Shown here: positions 21,644-31,099 of the stretch, piece by piece
How the letters are laid out: every line of letters starts with the position of its first letter
Position numbering within the stretch: the stretch's first letter is position 1
Assembly (NCBI GenBank): GCA_001599935.1
Contig: BCIJ01000044.1
Coordinates: 41,028 to 105,027, forward strand
Reading direction: 5' to 3'
DNA: 64,000 nt
Origin: Holtermannia corniformis
Taxonomy: Eukaryota > Basidiomycota > Tremellomycetes > Holtermanniales
Position numbers and translations under genes: made by a program
Notes under the pieces: generated by a model
The model's input: the letters and a program-made list of their open reading frames with translations, nothing else
Told to the model about the DNA's origin: nothing
Databases searched by the model: none

Positions 21644-21857
21644 CTACAAAGTTGCAGTATTCGCCGCGGCAGTCTCAGTGGTTTCTCGATATGTCACTCT
21701 GTGGAGCCGAGTCAGGACTTGGATCCAGTGACGTACAGCAAAGTGCTTCTCTGCCTGCGTGGCTAGCTTGGCGTACTTCCGTTCCCAGGACCGTGCCAGA
21801 CTTGACCAAGTCGGTAACAGCGTCCCAAGCTACTGCACCTTCTCCAGCTGTCGACAT
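21644..21857 (-). pseudogene. Third tandem paralogue D3, frameshifted
   Basis: ATG 21857 opens with MSTAGEGAVAWDAVTDLVKS-GT, matching AAYDAAKEMITSNGT of D2. At about 21,791 the family sequence moves to the next frame, where SWERKYAKLATQAEKHF aligns with GTEWAKYHALTTEGEKAH of D1. The second frame then runs to TAG at 21644-21646. One extra base (span 214 nt, one more than a multiple of three) explains the break. The upstream side lacks the TATA box seen at D1 and D2. Either a decayed copy or a single-base sequence error. Confidence 0.55.
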
Positions 21858-22229
21858 CCTTGAGAGCTCCTAGGGAATTACGGACTCAACAGGTACGGAT
21901 AGCGTCCCCATCGTCTTTGTACCTCATCGTAGAAGCGGAGACCGCGCTCCGTCCTTCAGCGCTTCCAGATACTACCATGATGGCAACGCTTCTGAATATT
22001 CGTGACGGTATATTGCCCTGAATGGAGCTCACTGAGTATGATTCGAAGTGGCATTCCATGTAGTGTATTGCAAGGCGTCTGGATCTACGGCCATCCTGCC
22101 ACAGCGCTCAGGCTGCCACGCTCACGTAACGGGCACCTCGATGCACATGAAACAAGCCATAATGCTCAAGTGACGCGACCAACCTTTGCCTCGAGGACTG
22201 GAAGCTGCTCGCTTTCAAGTGTGGGCATC
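21858..22229. other. Intergenic region upstream of the TBC1D5-like gene
   Basis: No supported gene; probably holds the promoter of the Rab GAP gene. Confidence 0.5.
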
Positions 22230-24947
22230 ATGTCGGCTTATGAAAGTGCCATAGAGAGGCATGGGCAGGATGAGCTACGGTGAGTACAATAATCACACTC
22301 AGGTGAAATCTTATGCGGTCTTAGCGCCGCCTGGCGCGAGCTGTGCAGCGACCCACTTGTGTCAATTCAGCAACTTCGGTCCCAAGGACTGTCACAAGGC
22401 GGGATCACCGGTGTCAGAGCCGAGCCACATTCCGCACCGACACCAGGCTCTAGCGCTGTCTTGCGTTCTGTATATTGGCGGGTGAGCCGTCCATCACCAG
22501 CCGAAGCGTAGTGACTCACATCCTGCAGTTCTTCCACGACTTGTTGCCATCACCGACTGTATTGGAGCAGTTCCCAGACCATGTCAAACTCAAAAGAGAC
22601 GAGTATGACCTACTACGGCGACGACTGCTTGTCGCTCCTGATGGTCGATGGGCGGCCGACTGTACAGGAAGTCCAGATCTGGCACGTCCATCAGCGCAAC
22701 CGACCCCGATGCCATCGTCCAAAGGCAAAGAGAAAGCCTGGGACCCTCTGAGCCTTGAAGGGGAGGTCCGTAGCGCCTTGAAGGTAACGACCATAGCTGA
22801 TGCCAGGTAGAACCCCTGGAAAACGTGGTTTGCAGCTCTTGAACTGCGGGCAACGATCCGGCAAGATGTCGAGCGGACATTCCCGGACATGCCCTACTTT
22901 GAGAACCCCCAAATCCGGACCATGTTGACCACAATGCTGTTCTTGTGGGCTGTGCAGAACCCAGAAGTCGGGTACCGGCAGGTTTGTACTCCCATGCCAG
23001 CCTTTTGCCGTGGCGCCCTTGCTGATGATTCACAGGGTATGCACGAGCTTCTCGCCGTCATACTGCTGGCAGTGGACCTGGACTCTGTGGAGCCTTCGCC
23101 GTCAAGTGCAACCTTCATTGACCCGATATCGAGTCGATCGCCTGCAGAAACCTCATTGCAAGCGATGGAGGCGACTTTGGACAGACACTTTGTCGAGCAC
23201 GATGCGTTTGCGCTTTTCAGCAAACTGATGGAGACGGCAAAGGCTTGGTACGAGTGGCGAGCAGAGGAAGGACCTGTGAGTCTGATGACAACTTGGCATT
23301 ACCCGCTGAATGGCCACAGAAGGTCATCGGGCAGAAACCGAAGCAGGCGCCTATCATCGCCCTCTGCAACCATATGCAGGGTGAACTACTACGACGCATC
23401 GATCCACAGCTATGGGAGCGTCTGGAGCACCAAGGGATCGAAGCGCAGATCTGGGGCATGTGCGTGCATCCTCACCGAAACCGACGTGCTAATGGTGCTA
23501 AAGTCGGTGGATACGGCTCATATTCACGCGCGAGGTCGAGTTCTACGACGCGATGCGTTTATGGGATGGGTTGTTTGCGGACGGTCCCGAGCTTGAGTTG
23601 ATTGAATACATTTGCGTGGCAATGTTGCTACGCATACGCAATGAGTGTACGATGACAAACCGCCAGACGCTTCGGTGACTGATTGATATCCCAGTGCTCG
23701 ACGCCGACTACCCGACCCTGTTGACCAACCTCTTGCGGTACCCGGCGCCATCAAAGTCGTACCCGTTTTCCTCGGCATTGCTCTTGTCGCAAGCAGTCAA
23801 GCTGCGCAAGGAGCCAACCCCAACAACAGGTGTTCAGGTCGTGCTCGAGAACCAAGACGTCTTGGGCATTCCGGCAGCCTCGACCGCAACGTCTGTGTCC
23901 GAGGACGTGAGAACACCGCGCAGGACTGCAGTGCCACCGCGAGGCCGAGGCCGAGGAGGTACCGGCTTGCACGGACGGGCGCCACCTGGTGTGCATGGCC
24001 TAGCTCAAGGATTGTTTGAACGTGCTCAGGCTGCTGGTACGTCGTGAAGCTAGTCCTTTGCAGCCGGCTCATCCTAGTAGGTCTTGACAAGGCCTTTCTA
24101 TCCACTGTAGCGGATTTGAGGGTAGGTGATCGTTGGATTGTCGTCGAGTACTAACGCGACTATGTAGAAGAACCTGCCGGACCTCACGTCTCCCACTGCA
24201 ACGGCGTACTCGTACATCCCTACCTTGTCCTTCTCTCCGCTCCATTCTCCGTCGGCACAACAAGACGCAGCGGCGCCCTTTTCAACGATACCCAACTCGA
24301 CTTCCCCTCTTCCGGCGCAGCGCTTTGAAACAGCGAGGTCGCCGCTGCCAAGGGTGCAGGTGCCGGAAAGGACTTTGCGGGATGCCGAGAGGGAGCTAGC
24401 CGAGCTCAAACTCGCAATGCTCGGCATGGGTAAAGCCCTTGATGGCTGGCTCGGGGATCTGAGCGGGGCAGGCGGCAGGGTCGCCGAAGCGCAACAGGGC
24501 CTGACAAAGCTGAGAGACGCCTTGCTCAACGCTGCAAGTCAGGACACGGCCCAGGTCGTACACGATTGGGGATGGAGCGAGGCGTTGGTGGCGCCATCGA
24601 TCGTCGCAAGTAGTCCCGGAGACGAGGGATCACAGATACCAAATGCAGAGGCTCATCCGACCGCAAGCATCCCGACGACACTTGCCAAGACGCCGCCGTT
24701 GTCTCTTTCGACAAGGGAAGCGAGGCCTGCGCCGGCGCTGAGCAGGCCTCTGATGAAGTCAGAGCGACCCGAGGGTGATGGATCAGCCGCCGACGCACAG
24801 GCAAACAAACCCGTAGATCCCCTGTCGGGGCTCGGCGTCGGCACCAGTGTTGGCGTACACCGGGTCAGCAGCACTAGGACTCGCAGATCTGCGCAAGGCA
24901 AGACACCTAGTAGCCGCGTGGACCCCTTGCTCGGGGTGGACATCTGA
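22230..24947 (+). CDS. TBC-domain Rab GTPase-activating protein, TBC1D5-like
   Basis: GAP for Rab GTPases; TBC1D5 acts on Rab7 in retromer and autophagy traffic. ATG 22230 (MSAYESAIERHGQDELR) joins across a 44-45 nt intron to AAWRELCSDPLVSIQQL and VLRSVYWR/FFHDLLPS, the usual start of a TBC domain. The TBC1D5 hallmark WDPLSLEGEVR follows, then the arginine finger IRQDVERTFP and glutamine finger GYRQGMHELL, both intact. Later exons give QKVIGQKPKQ, MQGELLRRIDPQLWERL, FTREVEFYDAMRLWDGLF and a Pro/Ser-rich tail with a helical part (LRDAERELAELKLAMLG). The stop is TGA 24945-24947, converging on the Ras GEF gene with 68 bp between stops. Confidence 0.87.
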
Positions 24948-25015
24948 TGGCTTGTATGAACGTTGTATTGCTAGTTGACATATGTCATACAGCATGTAGA
25001 TGGCTCGGAAGATGG

Positions 25016-28000
25016 TCACTCGTGAAACCCGAATGTGCGCAACCTCTTGAATACTGTCGAGGCCGCGCCCGGGCCATCCCGACTTGGACCTGGCTCAAGC
25101 ATCCGACTGCGGTCAAACAGTTGCTGCTCGCCATCAGCGTGAGAACGGTGCGCCTCGAGATGTCGACTCACGTCTTCCGACTCTATGACAGGCGTATCAC
25201 TCAGCCACTTTTTCACCACGGGCGCTACCGAGCTCAGCGGTACTGGACAGCCCCGAGACTGGCAGTCTGAGATGACGAGCAAAATGTCGCCAAACTGAGC
25301 AAACTTCTCCCACTGTATGTAGCCATCACTTTTCCGACGATCGTGCGGCCGAACGGCCTGCAACCGGTTGACAAGACCCAAGATGGTGGTACTAGACCAG
25401 TCAGCAACGCGGACATGATCGGCCCAACTCACAGCAGTGGGATGGCGCTTCGTCCATGAGATGCATCCGACTGCAGCGCCCGTCTGTACGTGATGTAGGC
25501 GCCGCGAGGGTCCATGAGCTTGAGATGACTTTGAAAGTCTTTTTGCAGTGCCGGTGAGACTCGGACGAGCGCGTGGGTCTGCGCGAGCCGATGGACCGAT
25601 GTCTCGCGCATCCCGGAGATGACGGCGTACAGCGAATCGTAGTTGTTCAGCTTGCGCAGCTGGTGGGCGACCAGCATGAATTGCTCGTATACCTTTGCCC
25701 GGTGTTTCGCTTTCGAGTGTGCGAGGATCATGGTAGAGACCCTGGTTGGAGTTAGCGAGGAACGGGTAGCGGAAGCGTTCTCACCACCGAGACAGGTGGT
25801 TGAAATGTTCAATCGACCTCGCCACCGAATCGTCCTGCTCCTTGCCAAAGTCGTGACGGTACACGTCTCGGGGCTGCCACGATCAGTAAGGTAGCCGAGA
25901 GACCGGGACTACGCACGCGGATGGCCGAGAACAATTCCCATTGGTAGCGGGTCATCTCGATCGCAATGTACCGCTCGTCAAAGCGCCCGAGCCAGGCAAG
26001 AGCCGCGGACCACTTGCTGCCAGATTCGGAGCCTGTATCCGCCGAGTCCAAGGTGCCGTGTAACGAGCGCGAGCCATCGGAGGATGCCGTCTCGAATTTT
26101 GAACCGGTGGATTCACCCCTCTCGCGCAGCGTCATGGAGATCGGCGGGAACTCTGCTGTCGACGCTGTGCCTGGTGGTTGTGGCAAGCTCGAGGTCGATG
26201 CCGACTTGCCCGGCATCATGTGTGAGCTTTTCGACCTGATCGAGACGGTGCTGGTGCTCGTCTCGTAGTCGAGGTACGCGCCGTGAATCGACAGAGCGAG
26301 ATCCTCAGGCAAGTCGGCGTCTTCGCGGTCGTGCTCGGAGCCTTGCATGGCCCACGATTGATCGACATCAACTAGGGAATCGAGCTTGCCGACAAAGATG
26401 GCAAGCTCGCCGGCGAGGTGAGCGAGGTGGGCGTGATCGAGCAAGATGTGGAAGATTGCTTTGAAAGGTTCCTGCACTGCCGGGCTGTGGAAATCACCCG
26501 GGTAGAGACTGGTCCAGTCGATCAAAGCACCGCCCAGCCTGATATCATCAGCACTGCGCGTCGATCGCGGTGGCTTACTTCATCAGTGTCCATAATCGGA
26601 CGTCTCGAGCAAGCGTCAAGCTCGCACAGACCTCTTCGATCCGACGCAGGAATTCATGCACGATATCGGCCGGTTGGCAAAACCGGCGATAGCTCAGGAA
26701 AAATTGCCTGACAAACGCCGCGTCTGGTCGGGTGAGCTCGAACCTACAAGCGTGTTGGACGTACCGCTACTAGACGCGATGGAGAAGAAGAGCTTGGAGT
26801 ACAGTCGGTTCAATGGCTGATAATGGTCACTGGCATCGTTAGTGGTGTAACGCCGAATGATAGACCTACTTGGCGTCGTCGTCTTGTCGTGCCGGATCGA
26901 CCAACGCGTCCGAGCTCGCAAGCTCCTCGAGCCGATCGTCCGCCTCACCATCGGATCGAACGTCCTCGGGCGCATCCACCGGCGCGCGCGAGACCGGCGC
27001 TGTCCAGCTGCCATTCGAACTCGTAGACGCTCTTTTCGCGCCGTCCGGATCTGGATGTCGAGTCGGGGAAGTGACGGTCGGTAACTGAGTTCGGTCTCGA
27101 CTGTGCCGCCACAGCATCCGTTCAGCTGCCAAAGCGTGCGAGCCGGTCGATGTATCGCTATCGGCTGCAGACGTTGGCCCGCGAGCAGCTTCGCCCGGTC
27201 CTGCCGTCGTGTAGATCCGAAGAGGGGTGATAGCCTGTCCGTCGGCCTTGTTGAGCTTTTCGCGGCGATCTGGTGTGCGTCAGTATGACCATCACTACCA
27301 ATGCAACCCACGTCGATCCCGAGCAATCGTTCGCAGCAGCCAGCTGAAGCTCATCTTCATCTTTGTTTTCCCCTCTTGCGTCTGCGTCGTGACTTCGATC
27401 AAGCCGACGCCATATGGCTCGCCCAGCGAATTTGCAAAGCGCGGCTCGACAACACGAGCGACGTCTGGATCGGATTTACTGCCGACCATGACGATCGGTA
27501 GCTGCAGCCCGACCAAACCTAGGAGACGTCAGTGACAGAGCTGATGAGAGTCAACCCACTGATGAATTCGCGAACGCCATTCAGCGTCTCACTGCGCGTC
27601 GAGTCGTAGCAGATCAAAGCGCCCGATACCGTCGGTAAGAACTTTGGCCACACTTTGGCGGCTCTGCTCGGTGAAACGGAGGAAGGGCCCGCGCTTGCTT
27701 GAGCGAGGTCGAGCAGCGCAATGTCGATTTCGAGGATCTCGACCGTGCGCATCGCTTTGACGCGCTTGCCCGTTTCGACCTGGGCGGTGGACGAGAGAAC
27801 TGCATGTGAGTTTGACGTCCGACGAGGGTCACCTACCTTGCAGACGGCCCGTTTCGTCTTTCAAAGGCGCTGGCGTGGTCATGCCCCAGGCTTTAAACGC
27901 CTTGTGGATGACGGTCGACTTGCCGGTACCAGGGGCACCGACGACGGCAATGACATAGTCTGGCTTTAGTCGCTGCTGGTTTTGCTACCGACATCAGTCT

Positions 28001-29250
28001 TTACTTGACAATGGCAGACGACGAACCGCGACTTCTTTGAGCAAGGTCAGACTCCCACTCCTGCTCCTTGGCACTTGGGATTCGAGAGCGGGCGGGCCAG
28101 GGCGCAGTCCAGTTGCAGCGTCTTCATACCGACTGTCCGGCCTGATCTCATTCGACAGTGTCGACCGCCGCTGAGTCAATCGGCGTTTGCCGTGGATCCC
28201 CTCCGAGCTCGGGGCGTGGCTGTCGACGCTGGTACCTGGGATCGTCGAAGCCGATGGACTAGTCGGACTGCCACTGGTCGAGCTGCCGGTCGAGACTTCC
28301 ATCAAGCTCGTGCGAGCGCGCTGCATGGCCTCCAAGTCTTTCGAATACAGTTTCTCGCGAGCGTGCTGGAACAGTGAATCGGTTTGCGCTGGCCTGGCAT
28401 ACGGATCGCGATTGGCGAGGGCCTCGTCAGAGTGTGAACGCCGGAGTGACGAGCTCGAGCGCGAGTCGTCGCTCATGCGCCGGTTCTCGGCGATACTGGT
28501 CGAAGCGTTGGACGACTCGCGGCGAGACGAGGTGCTCGAGCCTGCACTCGAGAGCGCGGCAAGGAAGCCAGTCTTGCTACTCGACTTTGATCTCGGCCGT
28601 CCCGAGAGGGAGAATGAGCGCGAGGGGGATGATGGACTCGACTTTGGAGGCGAGCGCCGTTCGCGACTGGGCACGTTTGGCGCGGAAAAGTGCAGAGCAG
28701 GCAGGGCTGGCAAGGGCGGAAGCGAGGGGGACGTGCCAGTCGGCTGGGGCATGCTGAGAGACGATGCGTGGTGGTGTCGCTAGCCGGGGTGAGGGATAGC
28801 GATGCGGTGAGGATCGACAAGGAGGGGAAAGGCGGGTAGGAAAGGACGGGCAGAGATCGTCAGCAAAGGGCAGTGTGCAAGGATGGGCAGCTCGCGCTGA
28901 CGCTGATAGGCAGTCGATCTTGGTGTTTCACCACGCACACTCACCACGACGGCTGCCAACGCGGCCTTTGCCCCGGCGACGGTTTCAGCCTGTGCGAGCT
29001 GTCGAGGGCTCCCTTTGAGGGCTTCCACCGTCCCGCTCGGGATCACGAGTCTGTGCGGCGCGCTCGCGACAGCTTCGGTGCGCTGCAGGGTCCGCACAGG
29101 GAACGGCGAGGGGGTATCAAGCGAGCGACGGGGTGAAAAGATGGTAGGCTCGTCGTCAGCACGGTCCTCGACGTCGGGACTGGGAGAGGGCGGAGGCGAG
29201 ATGAGAGCGAGGCTGCCCGGCCTGCGGGCACGATCGCGGGACCGGCGCAT
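25016..29250 (-). CDS. Ras guanine nucleotide exchange factor with N-terminal GTPase-like P-loop domain
   Basis: CDC25-type exchange factor activating Ras-family GTPases at membranes. From ATG 29250 (MRRSRDRARRPGSLAL) a long Ser/Pro-rich, likely disordered region spans an intron of about 200 nt. Next comes a small-GTPase-like module: P-loop GAPGTGKSTVIHKAF, a switch region ILEIDIALLDLAQA, GALICYDSTRSETLNGVREF, and LPIVMVGSKSDPDV. The usual NKxD is changed to SKSD, so nucleotide binding may be altered. The REM-like region (WTSLYPGDFHSPAVQEPFKA) and the RasGEF catalytic domain follow: RWELFSAIR-type start, KVYEQFMLVAHQLRKLNNYD, MDPRGAYITYRRAL and GYIQWEKFAQFGDIL. The stop is at 25016-25018. Start choice is the first in-frame ATG. 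Confidence 0.85.
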
Positions 29251-29719
29251 GGACAGCAGCGGGGATGATGGGCGTGATCGCACGAGTGGAATTGTGAGAC
29301 AGCTCGGGGTGGACCCTGCAACGCTACAAGCTAGTCGTGCCCATCTGTCCTCGGTGCTGTGACCCCTGAGTGTGCTCGGGTCGTGAACAAAGGGGGACAC
29401 GGTGCACTCAAGCTCGACCCTAGCAGAGCACACGAGCACGCACCGGCTGATCCTCTGCGCGATGCGAACCCGGCCGTGTTGTTCACGGCGGAGCCTTGTC
29501 CGCCCCTCTCACAAGGTGATAGAGTCCATCGAGCTCACGGTTGCATCCCTATTGTTCGTTTGACAAGCCGCTGCCGGGCCCATTTCCGGCCAAGCAGACG
29601 GTTCGAAACCATGGCCATCACTGACGGATCCCAAGCCGTGCGTCAAGCGTGCTCACTGATCGCTACTGACGTTGGGCTGTGTGCTACTCACTCACAAGCT
29701 GATCCAAGACTCGTAGCAG
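29251..29719. other. Divergent promoter region between Ras GEF and methyltransferase
   Basis: No ATG-initiated frame of note; presumably regulatory. Confidence 0.5.
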
Positions 29720-30571
29720 ATGAGTGACCGCCCTCTGCCCGCATCACAGACCAAACACCTGCCATACCTCGACCACCCCCTCCCACGCAACCCTTCGACC
29801 GTCTTACACCTCCAGCAACTCTCGTCCCAAGGCGAGGATGCAAGCACCGGCACGACGGGTACGACCCTCTGGCTCGGCGCACAGGTCATGGCAGCGTACC
29901 TGTACGACGCTCTGCCCAGCCCGACCTCGACCTCTTCCCCGAGGATCCTCGAACTCGGTGCTGGGATTGGGTTTTTAGCATTGTCGATGGCTGCTATCGG
30001 ATACGACGTGCTCGCGACCGACGTCGAGCCCGTGTTGTCGACCGTGCTGAGGCGGAATGTGCATCAGGCGAGTAGCATAGCCCAAGAGCGGGGTTGGAGA
30101 GGTCAAGTCGTGATCCGCGAACTCGATTGGGAACGAGTCGACCCAACGAAGGGCTATACATGGGATTGGGAGACTCAAGACGCCCCTGTCACACGCGCTC
30201 GCGACGCTCCATGCACCTCGATCTCGGCCTCGGGCTCACATCACCCACCCTTCGAATACCTCATCACGACCGACACGTTGTACCACCCAGCCCTCCTCCC
30301 TCCCCTCCTCAACACCCTCCGCCTCCTCTCGACCCATCCAGACCAGGCAACACCACCCCCCATCCTCCTCGCCCTCGAACGCCGTGATTCAGCTCTGATC
30401 GATACCGCACTCGACCAAGCCCGTCAAGCCGGCTTCGACGTCAAGCGCGTCAGTAAAGGTCGAGTCCAAAAGGCAGTTACCAAAGCTTGGGGCTGGGACA
30501 AGGCGGATGAAGACTGGGATGGGATCGAGATTTGGAAATGGCGCTGGCGGGGTGCATCGCTCGCAATCTAG
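29720..30571 (+). CDS. Family-16 (METTL21-like) S-adenosylmethionine methyltransferase
   Basis: Single-exon gene of 283 codons. ATG 29720 (MSDRPLPASQTKHLPYLD) is followed by TTLWLGAQVMAAYLYDAL and the SAM-binding motif I ILELGAGIGFLALSMAA. Post-I acidic residue: VLATDVEPVLSTVLRRN. The substrate-side loop is YLITTDTLYHPALLPPLL; the usual D/E-x-x-Y of this family is met by TDTLYHP. The C-terminus (DVKRVSKGRVQKAVTKAW, WDGIEIWKW) also fits. Members methylate lysines of translation factors or chaperones; which one this protein modifies cannot be told from sequence. The lack of introns is unusual for this window. Confidence 0.85.
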   Translation: MSDRPLPASQTKHLPYLDHPLPRNPSTVLHLQQLSSQGEDASTGTTGTTLWLGAQVMAAYLYDALPSPTSTSSPRILELGAGIGFLALSMAAIGYDVLATDVEPVLSTVLRRNVHQASSIAQERGWRGQVVIRELDWERVDPTKGYTWDWETQDAPVTRARDAPCTSISASGSHHPPFEYLITTDTLYHPALLPPLLNTLRLLSTHPDQATPPPILLALERRDSALIDTALDQARQAGFDVKRVSKGRVQKAVTKAWGWDKADEDWDGIEIWKWRWRGASLAI

Positions 30572-30591
30572 TCACAGTACAATCCATCGCG

Positions 30592-30792
30592 CTACATGAC
30601 ACTGCACTCGTCCTCGTGATGACGCTGACGCCCCCAAGCGACTCTCAACCCAGGTCCCTCGGTGCCCTCACTCTTGGCCTGCTCACGGCCTGTCTCGTCG
30701 CACACCGTGGCCTCTGAGACCTCGTTGCAAAGTGCCGACACTGGATCGCTCGGCTGTACTGCCTCGGTCTGTAGCTCACGCACAGTCGACAT
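30592..30792 (-). CDS. Possible small protein (66 aa), unrecognised
   Basis: ATG 30792 (MSTVRELQTEAVQPSDP) gives 66 acidic, Cys-containing residues ending HHEDECSVM. A CTATAA box lies only about 10 bp before the ATG. No family recognised and no paralogue in the window. It may be noise; listed because it has a proper ATG and sits alone in an otherwise empty stretch. Confidence 0.22.
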   Translation of the reverse strand: MSTVRELQTEAVQPSDPVSALCNEVSEATVCDETGREQAKSEGTEGPGLRVAWGRQRHHEDECSVM

Positions 30793-31099
30793 GGTCGTTA
30801 TAGGGAGAAAAGCCGCACTCGACGGCTAGAAGACAGTTTTGGCGCTACGGTAGCAAAGGATGTCCGCGCTAGAAAGGACCGGGCTGGGGTCAGACAGACT
30901 TGTGGATCCCTTTGATCGCTGCTCTAAGTCTAAGGAGACGTAGGAGACTGGAGGAGACTGTAGCATTTCGGCGCATTGACTCATACATTGCTCGAGTGTA
31001 CACCGCGATTTACTAGTTGAGTATTCACAGTGCCGAGGGCACGTCGACACCTCGGGCCTGGTGACGCCTCACTTCGACGGCGGCAGTGCATTGGCACCC

